Source: Sulfuricella sp.
Lineage (GTDB): Bacteria; Pseudomonadota; Gammaproteobacteria; Burkholderiales; Sulfuricellaceae
DNA length: 23,940 bases
Assembly: GCA_019911785.1 (NCBI GenBank)
Contig: JAIOJM010000161.1
Location: forward strand, 1 to 23,940
Direction: 5' to 3'
The notes beneath the pieces are model-generated. The model saw only the letters and a program-made list of their open reading frames with translations. It was not told the origin of the DNA and made no database searches. The position numbers and the translations under genes are program-made. Shown here one piece after another: positions 7,160 through 16,765 of the stretch; position 1 is the stretch's first letter, and each line of letters begins with the position of its first letter.

Positions 7160-7762
7160 ATGAGCGTCGAAAGAATCTACGTTTTCAAACGCTTCGAGCG
7201 TTTCTGGCACTGGTCTCAGGCCTCGCTGATCATCTTCATGCTGATCACCGGCTTCGAGGTGCATGGCTCCTACCACCTCTTCGGCTTCGGCAGGGCGGTG
7301 GAACTGCACACCCTCTCCGCCTGGACGCTGATCGGCCTGTGGGTGTTCGCCATCTTCTGGCACTTCACCACCGGCGAGTGGAAGCAGTACATCCCGACCA
7401 CGGACAAGGTGGTTGCCATGATCAAGTTCTATTCGGTCGGCATCTTCAAAGGTGCGCCGCATCCGTTCAAGGCGACCACGCTGAAAAAGCACAACCCGCT
7501 GCAGCGCCTGGCCTACCTCGGGGTGCTGCTGTTCATCGGGCCGCTGCTCTGGTTCTCGGGCTGGTTCTACCTGTTCTTCAGCGACTGGGGCGCATGGGGC
7601 GTGGACAAATACGTGTCCCTGGAGTGGGTGGCTTTCTTCCACACCGCCGGCGCGTTCATGATGCTGCTGTTCCTGATCGCCCACGTCTACCTGACCACCG
7701 CCGGCCACACGCCAACTTCGCACATCAAGGCGATGATTACCGGCTGGGAAGAGGTGGAATAA
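7160..7762 (+). CDS. Membrane cytochrome b (b561 / hydrogenase-type b subunit), partner of the octaheme cytochrome
   Basis: 200 residues with four predicted membrane helices at roughly 18-35, 52-70, 115-138 and 157-180. Candidate heme b ligands are His17 (FWHWSQ), His50 (ELHTLSAW), His68, His161 (FFHTAG) and His175 (IAHVYLT), the arrangement of FdnI/HyaC-type diheme quinol-oxidising subunits. The start at ATG 7160 is preferred over a codon at 7136 because AGGAAAGGAT lies just before it and MSVERIYVFKRFERFWHW is a typical N-terminus. The 4-base spacing from the octaheme gene implies that the two form one complex passing electrons between the quinone pool and the periplasmic hemes. A strong terminator follows. 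Confidence 0.9.
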   Translation: MSVERIYVFKRFERFWHWSQASLIIFMLITGFEVHGSYHLFGFGRAVELHTLSAWTLIGLWVFAIFWHFTTGEWKQYIPTTDKVVAMIKFYSVGIFKGAPHPFKATTLKKHNPLQRLAYLGVLLFIGPLLWFSGWFYLFFSDWGAWGVDKYVSLEWVAFFHTAGAFMMLLFLIAHVYLTTAGHTPTSHIKAMITGWEEVE

Positions 7763-7775
7763 AGCCTGTTGCCAC

Positions 7776-7807
7776 AAAAAGGGCCGCTACGCGTAGCGGC
7801 CCTTTTT
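7776..7807. terminator. Bidirectional rho-independent terminator
   Basis: AAAAAGGGCCGCTAC is followed directly by its reverse complement ending GGCCCTTTTT. This is a perfect palindrome with A and T runs at the two ends, so it works on both strands. It lies between the converging cytochrome b and bacteriohemerythrin genes. Confidence 0.95.
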
Positions 7808-7826
7808 CATTGGTGCGGCGCCCTGC

Positions 7827-8273
7827 TTACCAGAACTTCCAGAAGCTCTTCTTGGTGGAGCCGCGCTCCACCCCTTTGGAAAGGAAGTAAGGCACGTAAG
7901 CCTTGTCGGTCTCCAGAATGTGATGCGACAACCAGCCGCGCAGAAAATGGAGCAACTCGAAGCTGATGTTGGCCTTGCCGCTTTTGAGCTTCTGCTGGAG
8001 CTCAACCACCTGCGTGATCAGCTTGTCATGTTCCTCATGGTGATCCTCATATTCCGGATAGCCCAGGATGCGCATCAGGCTCTCTTCGACCGTGAAATGC
8101 ACCCGGGTATATTCGACCAGTTTGTCGAGAATCTCCATGCACGCCGCGGTGCCATGCTTCTCATGGATCGCGGTATGGAGCTGATTCAACAACCCTACCA
8201 GCGCCTTGTGCTGATCGTCGATTTCCTCGATACCCACACTCAGTTTGTCATTCCATTCCATTAGTTCATTCAT
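7827..8273 (-). CDS. Bacteriohemerythrin
   Basis: 148 residues. A cytosolic four-helix oxygen-binding di-iron protein. The expected iron ligands are present: His22 (DDQHK), His59 and Glu63 (HFTVEE), His78 and His82 (DHHEEHDKL), His118 and Asp123 (HHILETDK). The family delivers oxygen to enzymes or senses it. The N-terminal MEWNDKLSVGIEEIDDQH is the family's normal beginning, and the 130-residue core is followed by a short basic, Trp-containing tail (KKSFWKFW). The gene is single, downstream of and in the same direction as the TlpA-type gene, with a 97-base spacer that probably holds its own promoter. Confidence 0.95.
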   Translation of the reverse strand: MNELMEWNDKLSVGIEEIDDQHKALVGLLNQLHTAIHEKHGTAACMEILDKLVEYTRVHFTVEESLMRILGYPEYEDHHEEHDKLITQVVELQQKLKSGKANISFELLHFLRGWLSHHILETDKAYVPYFLSKGVERGSTKKSFWKFW

Positions 8274-8370
8274 TCTGTATACACCTATAAGAAGATAACG
8301 GGATATGAATGTATTATTTTAGGGCAAGAAGGAATCAGGAACATTGAGCGAGGTCAACCTTCGGTCGATA

Positions 8371-9231
8371 TTATTTTCCCGATTTCGCCGCCACGTCCCG
8401 CAAGAAGGGCAGATACTGCGACCAGCCTTGGATCGGCCCGACGTGGGAAAACACCACGATGCCATGCTTGTCGAGGACATAGGTAGTGGGGAAAACGACC
8501 GCCATCCTACGATCTGGAATGGTCTTGCCGTTGGCCAGAGTCAGAGACTCGGTGCCTATCTCTTTAACCCCGGAGTCATGCAAAGGCAGGGTTAAATGCT
8601 GTTGCTGCGCCCACTGGTGTGCGGTGGCAAAATCCTCACGCATCTGCAGCAGGACCAGCTGAATGCCGGAGGGGGCGCCCAGTTCCTGATGGAGCCTCTG
8701 CAATTCCGGCATTTCGCGCCGGCAGGGCGGGCACCATGTACCCCAGAAATGCAGCACGGTCACCTTGCCGCGCAGGTCTGACACCTTCATCGGCTTGCCG
8801 GCGGGGCTCTTGATGGCGAGATCGAAGAAGCGGTCGCCGCGCTCCTTGCCGATGTGCGCCCTGGCCGCTTCCGCGCGGCTCAAATACGGCCCCCACAGAG
8901 TGGCCCACCGTTTGGCATCGAACACCACCTTGTCATCAACGGCATAAGGAACGCAGGGCTGCTCAGTTCCGTGCTGGCACTCCTGAACCGCGCCTTCGAG
9001 AGCCGAATCAGCTGTCGGCTCATCGCCTTTCCAGGCCCATGCGCCACCCGGCGCGATCACGAAGGCGCGATGCTTACCCGCTGCAAGAAACTCCCGGAAA
9101 CCCTCCTTGCCCCGGCTGTCGACGTGAGGGATGGCCTCGGCATCGCCCGGTTTTGCCGCCATCGCAGGCAAGCAGGCCAGGCACGCCGCCACGACCGCCA
9201 AACGTAGCAGTGTCTGGATTGCCATATTCAT
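8371..9231 (-). CDS. Exported TlpA-family thioredoxin-like protein with an extra N-terminal domain
   Basis: 286 residues. The signal peptide ends near LPAMA-A (26). Residues 35-125 form an unrecognised domain with two cysteines (Cys85, Cys93) and a KGDEPTADSALEGAVQEC segment. Residues 136-286 are a TlpA/AhpC-TSA type thioredoxin domain with the active site GTWCPPCRREMPELQ (WCPPC at 166-170). It should be a periplasmic thiol-disulfide reductase, possibly serving cytochrome c maturation. The ATG overlaps the stop of yjbQ (ATGA), so the two are translationally coupled. The N-terminal domain is not a standard part of TlpA proteins. The function of the thioredoxin fold is well supported; the partner is unknown. 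Confidence 0.88.
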   Translation of the reverse strand: MNMAIQTLLRLAVVAACLACLPAMAAKPGDAEAIPHVDSRGKEGFREFLAAGKHRAFVIAPGGAWAWKGDEPTADSALEGAVQECQHGTEQPCVPYAVDDKVVFDAKRWATLWGPYLSRAEAARAHIGKERGDRFFDLAIKSPAGKPMKVSDLRGKVTVLHFWGTWCPPCRREMPELQRLHQELGAPSGIQLVLLQMREDFATAHQWAQQQHLTLPLHDSGVKEIGTESLTLANGKTIPDRRMAVVFPTTYVLDKHGIVVFSHVGPIQGWSQYLPFLRDVAAKSGK

Positions 9232-9650
9232 TCTCCGAGCAGGTGCAAAATCACCCTGCGGCGCTGCTGATCGTAGCGGTGCTCGTAGAGGAAAACCCCC
9301 TGCCAGGTGCCCAGCGCCGGAGCGCCGCCGACCACCGGGATGGCCAGGTGGATCTGGGTCAGCGCGGTGCGCGCGTGGGCGGCCATGTCGTCCTTCCCTT
9401 CCTGGCGGTGCTGGAAAATCGGGTCGCCGTCCGGCACCAGCCGCGCGAGAAACCGCTCCAGATCGGCCTGCACGGTAGGGTCGGCATTCTCCTGTATGAG
9501 CAGGCTGGCCGAAGTGTGCTGGACGAACACCGTCAGCAGACCCGCCTGGATGCTCGTCGAACTCACCCAGTCGCGCAGCTCGTGGGTGAATTCATACAGG
9601 CCGCGACCCTGGGAGGAAGAAACCGTCAGTTGATGGTGTGCTTGTCGCAT
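9228..9650 (-). CDS. yjbQ: YjbQ / UPF0047 family protein
   Basis: 140 residues. Conserved family blocks are all present: QHTSASLLIQENADPTV, GKDDMAAHARTALT, and GTWQGVFLYEHR near the C-terminus. Family members have weak thiamine-phosphate synthase activity in E. coli, but the true role is unsettled. ATG 9650 gives MRQAHHQLTV, which aligns with the start of E. coli YjbQ, yet it has no ribosome binding site. An in-frame TTG at 9674 would add 8 residues and sits 11 bases after a perfect AAGGAGGT (9686-9693) inside the clpB terminator loop. The 3' end overlaps the thioredoxin gene by 4 bases. Confidence 0.88.
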   Translation of the reverse strand: MRQAHHQLTVSSSQGRGLYEFTHELRDWVSSTSIQAGLLTVFVQHTSASLLIQENADPTVQADLERFLARLVPDGDPIFQHRQEGKDDMAAHARTALTQIHLAIPVVGGAPALGTWQGVFLYEHRYDQQRRRVILHLLGE

Positions 9651-9656
9651 GGAAAT

Positions 9657-9699
9657 CAATAAAAAAGCCGGCAAGTCGGTATTTTACCTCCTTGCCGGC
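9657..9699 (-). terminator. Rho-independent terminator after clpB
   Basis: On the minus strand GCCGGCAAG (9691-9699) and CTTGCCGGC (9667-9675) form a 9-bp stem around a 15-base loop, followed by TTTTTTATT. It lies 18 bases beyond the clpB stop. The loop carries a perfect Shine-Dalgarno sequence, AAGGAGGT, just upstream of yjbQ. Confidence 0.88.
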
Positions 9700-9717
9700 C
9701 GATGCAGCCATGAAAAA

Positions 9718-12297
<2,580 letters not shown>

Positions 12298-12336
12298 CAT
12301 CAATCCTTCTCAAGAATAAATAGACATCAAACTCTT

Positions 12337-12364
12337 ATATAGGGAATTATCGGGGAATTTCAAG
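12337..12364 (-). promoter_or_regulatory. Sigma-32 (heat-shock) type promoter of clpB
   Basis: On the minus strand CTTGAAA (12358-12364) is a perfect heat-shock -35. It is followed by a 13-base spacer and CCCTATAT (12337-12344), one mismatch from the CCCCATNT -10. It lies 40 bases before the clpB start, as expected for a heat-shock operon in proteobacteria. Confidence 0.8.
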
Positions 12365-12450
12365 ACCCGATCCGGACATTCCTCAAAAAACCAAACCGAT
12401 GAGCCCTCACGTAACGACCATGGCGAACCGCTGCCCCAAATGATAAAACA

Positions 12451-12537
12451 GCGATTCGCCATGACCGTTTCCCTCTCTCCTAACTCTCTCCCAGAGGGAG
12501 AGAGGGACGAGGTCTCGCTTCGCGAGTTTCACGTTTA
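12451..12537. repeat. Interspersed repeat, family A (short copy)
   Basis: This begins GCGATTCGCCATGACCG and ends TCTCGCTTCGCGAGTTTCAC, as does the copy at 5311-5462, but lacks that copy's central insert. Both have CTCTCCC runs and the CTCGC-TTC-GCGAG hairpin. It occupies the divergent gap between clpB and the exported protein gene. An open frame through it is an artefact of its low-complexity sequence. Confidence 0.85.
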
Positions 12538-12587
12538 CAATGAGTTTGCGCTACACTTGGCACTATGCAATCCGGGTGTACTCCATA

Positions 12588-13340
12588 ATGATTTCCCGAC
12601 TTTTCACTCTCTTATTATTTCTTTGCATCTCCGGCGCATGGGCCGCACCCGCTTCCCTGCGCACGTCCACGGGCTCCGAGATTTCCCTGCGCACCTTTCC
12701 CGGCGAAGGGAACACCCTGATGCTGGGCTTCCCCTGCGACGAGGGCCTCGGCACACAGGAAGCACGGGCATCCCAGTCGCTGTCCCGGCTCGGGATCGAA
12801 GCCTGGCTGCCGGACATGCTGGGCGCCCACGCCTTGCCGGTGGCGGCCAGCAGCATGGATCAGCTCCCCCCCCTGGAAATCGCCGAGGTCATCGACCAGA
12901 CCATCAAGCTGTCCGGCAAAAAGATAGTGCTGGTCACCACCGGACGCGGCGCCCTGCCTGTCCTCCAGGGTGCGAACATGTGGCTGAGCCAGGCCACCCC
13001 TCAAGACCGTGCCGCCCTGATCGGCATCATCCTGTTCAGCCCGGAACTCTATGCCGTCAAACCCGCACCCGGCGTGGAAGCCCGTTATCACAGCATCGTA
13101 TCGAGTACCTCCCTGCCGGTGTTCATCTATCAGGGCCAGCGCTCCCCCGGACGGTGGTGGCTGGAACATCTCAAGGTCGAATTCGCCCGTGGCGGCAGCA
13201 AGGTCGCCAGCAAGGTGCTGCCCAACGTGCGCGGATTTTTCTACGCGGTACAGGACCCCACGGACGAAGAAAGGGCGATGACCGACAGGCTGCCCGAACT
13301 GATACTGGATGCGATCAAACAACTGGAATCTGCCCGATGA
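12588..13340 (+). CDS. Exported protein of unknown function, possibly a degenerate alpha/beta-hydrolase fold
   Basis: 250 residues from ATG 12588. A signal peptide (MISRLFTLLLFLCISGAWA) is followed by segments that look like the alternating strands and helices of an alpha/beta-hydrolase. At the place of the nucleophile elbow the sequence is VLVTTGRGALPVL, so an Arg stands where a catalytic Ser would be. If the fold guess is right, it is probably not an active esterase. It ends in a 4-base ATGA overlap with the following thioredoxin gene, so the two are probably made together and both are exported. No ribosome binding site is obvious. I do not recognise the family with certainty. Confidence 0.7.
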   Translation: MISRLFTLLLFLCISGAWAAPASLRTSTGSEISLRTFPGEGNTLMLGFPCDEGLGTQEARASQSLSRLGIEAWLPDMLGAHALPVAASSMDQLPPLEIAEVIDQTIKLSGKKIVLVTTGRGALPVLQGANMWLSQATPQDRAALIGIILFSPELYAVKPAPGVEARYHSIVSSTSLPVFIYQGQRSPGRWWLEHLKVEFARGGSKVASKVLPNVRGFFYAVQDPTDEERAMTDRLPELILDAIKQLESAR

Positions 13341-13831
13341 AAAAACTGATTCTTTTCATTTCATGCCTGTTCCTGCTGGCCTCCGCGCAGGCACAGGATC
13401 TGAAACCCTGGAAAGGCGGCCCCACCCCGCCGCTGGCACTGAACGGTATCAACGGCAAACCCATCAAGCTGGAGGATTATCGCGGCAAGGTGGTGATGGT
13501 GCAGTTCTGGGCCACCTGGTGTCCGCCCTGCCGCAAGGAGATGCCCTCCATGATGCGGCTCCAGGCCAAGCTGGCCGGCAAGCCCTTCGTCATCCTCGCC
13601 GTCAACATGGGCGAAACGGAAAAAGATGTAAAGGATTTTCTCACCCAGGTAAATGCCGATTTCACCATACTGATGGACAGTGACGGCAAGGCGATCACTG
13701 CGTGGAAAGTATTCGTCGCCCCCTCCACCTTTCTGGTCGACCCCAAGGGCAACATCCGCTATGCCCTGCAGGGCGGGGCGGAATGGGACGCGCCGGAGTA
13801 CCTGCAGAAGATCAGGGAAATGCTTCCCTAG
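13337..13831 (+). CDS. Exported TlpA-family thioredoxin-like protein
   Basis: 164 residues. A signal peptide (MKKLILFISCLFLLASAQA) precedes a single TlpA-type domain with active site QFWATWCPPCRKEMPSM (Cys62, Cys65) and the cis-Pro region VAPSTFLVDPKGNIRY. It is a likely periplasmic thiol-disulfide reductase with the same WCPPC active site as the larger protein at 8371-9231. A longer open frame runs upstream in phase, but the real start is ATG 13337, because it overlaps the preceding stop and begins a signal peptide. A decayed copy of its 3' end lies at 16018-16110. Confidence 0.93.
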   Translation: MKKLILFISCLFLLASAQAQDLKPWKGGPTPPLALNGINGKPIKLEDYRGKVVMVQFWATWCPPCRKEMPSMMRLQAKLAGKPFVILAVNMGETEKDVKDFLTQVNADFTILMDSDGKAITAWKVFVAPSTFLVDPKGNIRYALQGGAEWDAPEYLQKIREMLP

Positions 13832-14018
13832 CCCGGATGTTTTATCCAAGATTACCCATTAAAGCCAAAGTACCGCTGTGAGAGTCTGAGCGAGTCCGAC
13901 CCAAAGCGGGCATCCAGGCTGGCCCGGCGACATACATTTCTCGATCGAGGGCGCCGCAGGTTGACCATAACTTGCGGTAAGCATCAGCTATAGTAAATAT
14001 TTGGTTATGGGGATATTC

Positions 14019-15902
14019 ATGGCACGCCACATAGAAAAACCCATTAGTGCCGCAGGGGTAATGCTTGACGCAATTCGACAAGCCCAAGCGCGTTTTATTG
14101 TTGATACGACCCCACATGATTCCTTTGGCGGCCTACTGAAAATTCTACTTTCTATAACAGCGAGTGAATATGGATTTATCGGCGAGGTTTTTAGAAAGGT
14201 TGATGGGGCGCCATACTTAAAGACGTATGCAATTACAAATATCGCGTGGAACGAGGAAACGCGTGCTTTAGCATCCGAGGGGGAGTTGGAGTTTCATAAC
14301 CTCAAGACATTATTTGGTACGGTGTTGACGACGGGTAAGCCGGTGATAGCCAATGATCCCGCGAACGACCCTCGTGCAGGCGGCCTGCCGCCAGGACATC
14401 CGGCCATGCACTCGTTTATGGGATTGCCCATTTTTTCAAACGATAAAATGGTAGGCATGATCGGAGTGGCAAATCATCCAAACGGTTATACGCAAGAGTT
14501 AATCGACTGGTTAGAGCCCATTTTATCCACTTGCTCAACCTTGATCGTAGGGTATCGCAACACCAGGGAGCGCAAGCAGGCCGAGCAGTCTCTGCAAGAG
14601 AGCAACAATAGCTTCCGCGCCGTGTTGCAGGCTGTTCCGGATTTAATGTTTGAATTAGACGGAACTGGAAAATATCTCAATGTGTGGGGCGTGCGAGGGG
14701 ATTTGCTGGCCGCTCCGGAAAATCAGTTGCTGGGTAAATCAGTCACTGAAATGCTGCCGCCGGAAGCTGCAAACGAAGTGCTCGCCGCGATTCTGGATGC
14801 GAATGAGAAAGGCACGTCCTTCGGGCGACAAATCATGCTGCCTCTTCCTCATGGGCCGCATTGGTTCGAATTGTCGGTCTCGAAGAAACATGCTGCGCCG
14901 GGCGAATCCAGCAGCTTCATCGTGTTGTCTCGCGATATCACCGAACACAAGGCAGCAGAAGATGAGCTGCGCATCGCTGCTATTACTTTCGAAACCCAGG
15001 AAGCCATCGTGATCACCGATCCTGACGCAAAAATTATGCGCGTCAATCGGGCCTTTCAGGACATTACCGGCTACAGCGCAGAAGAAGTGGTTGGGCAAAA
15101 TCCGCGCATCCTGCAGTCAGGCCGGCAGGATGCGGCTTTCTACCAAGCCATGTGGTCAGCGCTGCTCGATACCGGCAAGTGGTCTGGCGAAATCTGGGAT
15201 AGACGCAAGAACGGCGAGATCTATCCAAAGTCCATGACCATTACGGCGGTTTACGACGACAAACGACAAGTGTCCCATTATGTGGCCGTGTTTACCGACA
15301 TCAGTCAACGCAAGCAGTCGGAACAGGAAATCCATCAGATGGCCTTCTACGACCCTCTGACGCATCTACCCAATCGCCGCTTATTAATGGATCGGTTGCG
15401 GCAGGCGATGGCGGTCAGCACGCGCAGCGGTGGGCATGGTGCATTGCTGTTTCTGGATCTGGATCACTTCAAGATGGTCAATGACACGCAAGGTCATGCC
15501 GTGGGCGACCTGCTGTTGATCGAGGTGGCGCGCCGGTTGCTGACCTGTGTGCGCGAGGGTGACAGCGTGGCACGGCTGAGTGGCGATGAGTTCGTGGTGG
15601 TGCTCGAAGATCTGAGCGGCCAGCCGGACGAGGCGGCCACACAGGCGGAACTGGTCGCGGAAAAGATACGCAACGAGCTGGGACAGCCTTATGCGCTGAA
15701 AGACTATGAGTACCGCACCACGTCCAGCATCGGCATCAGCCTGTTCCACGGCCATCTGGAGAGTATGGATGATGTGTTCAAGCATGCCGATGTCGCCATG
15801 TACCAAGCCAAGGCGGCCGGGCGCAACGCCATCCGCTTTTTTGACCCGCAGATGCAAACGGCATTGGATGCGCGTGCGGTGGACCATCTGGGTTCAACCT
15901 GA
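14019..15902 (+). CDS. GAF-PAS-PAS-GGDEF diguanylate cyclase
   Basis: 627 residues. No membrane segment is seen, so it is a cytosolic signalling protein. Order: GAF-like sensor (about 20-170), PAS (195-305), PAS with PAC (315-430), GGDEF domain (440-605). The signature is SGDEF (521-525), a tolerated variant of GGDEF. The inhibitory I-site RxxD is present as REGD (512-515), exactly five residues before it. It should make cyclic di-GMP and be feedback-inhibited. The protein stops at QMQTALDARAVDHLGST, the point where many relatives continue into an EAL phosphodiesterase domain. ATG 14019 is chosen because GGGGA lies 6 bases upstream; TTG 14001 and ATG 14007 have no such site. The first part of the gene is visibly more AT-rich than its neighbours. 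Confidence 0.92.
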   Translation: MARHIEKPISAAGVMLDAIRQAQARFIVDTTPHDSFGGLLKILLSITASEYGFIGEVFRKVDGAPYLKTYAITNIAWNEETRALASEGELEFHNLKTLFGTVLTTGKPVIANDPANDPRAGGLPPGHPAMHSFMGLPIFSNDKMVGMIGVANHPNGYTQELIDWLEPILSTCSTLIVGYRNTRERKQAEQSLQESNNSFRAVLQAVPDLMFELDGTGKYLNVWGVRGDLLAAPENQLLGKSVTEMLPPEAANEVLAAILDANEKGTSFGRQIMLPLPHGPHWFELSVSKKHAAPGESSSFIVLSRDITEHKAAEDELRIAAITFETQEAIVITDPDAKIMRVNRAFQDITGYSAEEVVGQNPRILQSGRQDAAFYQAMWSALLDTGKWSGEIWDRRKNGEIYPKSMTITAVYDDKRQVSHYVAVFTDISQRKQSEQEIHQMAFYDPLTHLPNRRLLMDRLRQAMAVSTRSGGHGALLFLDLDHFKMVNDTQGHAVGDLLLIEVARRLLTCVREGDSVARLSGDEFVVVLEDLSGQPDEAATQAELVAEKIRNELGQPYALKDYEYRTTSSIGISLFHGHLESMDDVFKHADVAMYQAKAAGRNAIRFFDPQMQTALDARAVDHLGST

Positions 15903-15959
15903 AAACGGTTGACGGAAAATTTCCTCTGGATTCATGCTATTAAACTGCATTCGTAGGTG

Positions 15960-15977
15960 GTGCGAATTTATTCGCAC
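15960..15977. repeat. Short hairpin GTGCGAAT-TT-ATTCGCAC
   Basis: A perfect 8-bp stem with a 2-base loop, 58 bases after the diguanylate cyclase stop. GTGCGAAT recurs at 15992-15999. There is no U-run, so it is not a standard terminator; it resembles an intergenic repeat unit. Confidence 0.55.
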
Positions 15978-16017
15978 GTCACTCGTTGTTAGTGCGAATG
16001 CGGATTCAAATTCGAAG

Positions 16018-16110
16018 TGCAACATTCGCTATGCCCTGCACGGCTGGGCGGAATGTGACGCGCCGGAGTACGCGCAGAAAATATCCGAATTGCAAGGGGT
16101 GAGGGGGTGA
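16018..16110 (+). pseudogene. Decayed duplicate of the 3' end of the TlpA-type thioredoxin gene
   Basis: Bases 16021-16080 match 13751-13810 at 53 of 60 positions without gaps. In the same frame the fragment reads NIRYALHGWAECDAPEYAQK, against NIRYALQGGAEWDAPEYLQK in the intact protein, and runs on to TGA 16108-16110. No start or thioredoxin active site precedes it; similarity begins abruptly at about 16018. The substitutions (Trp to Cys, Gly to Trp) suggest it is no longer under selection. Confidence 0.85.
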
Positions 16111-16117
16111 GAAGCCC

Positions 16118-16144
16118 TTGAATTTTTCCTCGTCAGCGCATAAT
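16118..16144 (+). promoter_or_regulatory. Candidate promoter of the vapB-vapC-nadC operon
   Basis: TTGAAT (16118-16123) and CATAAT (16139-16144) are 4/6 and 5/6 matches to the consensus, but the 15-base spacer is short. It lies 35 bases before vapB. AAAGGA just ahead of ATG 16179 is the ribosome binding site. No clear operator palindrome was found. Confidence 0.35.
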
Positions 16145-16178
16145 CTTACGTTATTCCGAACGATAAAAGGAAAGTAGG

Positions 16179-16388
16179 ATGATCAGTGCCACTCTGTCGA
16201 GCAAATTTCAGATCGTCATTCCCAAGGCGTTGCGCGAGCAGCTCCACCTGGAAGCCGGGCAACAGTTTGTTTTCGTTGCCAAGGGCAACGTCATCAACCT
16301 GGTGCCCAAACAGGATCTGAAGCAATTGCGCGGGCTGCTGAAAGGCGCGAATCCCGAAAATGTGCGCGACCGCCAGGACCGTACATGA
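16179..16388 (+). CDS. vapB: AbrB-family antitoxin (VapB/MazE type)
   Basis: 69 residues. The N-terminal 45 residues form a SpoVT/AbrB DNA-binding domain (MISATLSSKFQIVIPKALRE, then LEAGQQFVFVAKGNVINLVP). The C-terminal tail should wrap the toxin (LRGLLKGANPENVRDRQDRT). It neutralises the PIN toxin and usually represses its own promoter. The stop overlaps the toxin start in ATGA, as is usual for such pairs. Confidence 0.92.
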   Translation: MISATLSSKFQIVIPKALREQLHLEAGQQFVFVAKGNVINLVPKQDLKQLRGLLKGANPENVRDRQDRT

Positions 16389-16765
16389 GCCTTGTCTTAG
16401 TGGACACCTGCGGCTGGATTGAATGGCTTACGGATGGCGGGCTCGCTTCCCGTTTCGAGCCCTACCTTTCGGACCAGGCCAGCCTGATCGTTCCCACACT
16501 GATCCAGCTCGAGCTTTACCAATGGGTGTGTCGCGAACGCGACGAAGCGGCCGCGCTCAATGTGATTGGCGTCACCGAGGCCGCTGCCAGCGTCATACCG
16601 CTTGACACCCCGCTTGCCCTGCAGGCGGCAGAGTTGGCATTCGAGCACAAACTCGCCATGGCGGACGCGATCATCCTCGCCACCGCACAGAGAACATCGG
16701 CACAGCTTGTGACCTCCGACAAACATTTCTCCGCCCTGCCGGCCGTGATCTATTTCGAAAAATGA
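16385..16765 (+). CDS. vapC: PIN-domain ribonuclease toxin (VapC type)
   Basis: 126 residues. PIN domain with its acidic metal-binding residues in place: Asp7 (LVDTCGW), Glu43 (IQLELYQ), Asp94 (MADAIILA) and Asp112 (VTSDKHF). VapC toxins cut tRNA or rRNA when freed from the antitoxin. All four residues are intact, so the toxin looks functional. It overlaps vapB upstream by 4 bases and, unusually, overlaps nadC downstream by 4 bases. Confidence 0.94.
   Translation: MSLVLVDTCGWIEWLTDGGLASRFEPYLSDQASLIVPTLIQLELYQWVCRERDEAAALNVIGVTEAAASVIPLDTPLALQAAELAFEHKLAMADAIILATAQRTSAQLVTSDKHFSALPAVIYFEK

Noticed and set aside
12440..13831. 463-residue frame reading through the family A repeat into the second thioredoxin
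   Set aside because: The upstream part is the wrong frame of the exported protein gene. The thioredoxin has its own signal peptide and an ATGA-overlap start at 13337.
14019..16110. A mobile element carrying the diguanylate cyclase
   Set aside because: No transposase, integrase, terminal inverted repeats or target-site duplication is visible. Only the duplicated thioredoxin fragment is real.
16147..16168. Possible VapB operator around TTACGTTATTCCGAACGATAA
   Set aside because: The arms match over only 4-5 bases with a poor centre, not enough to call an operator.
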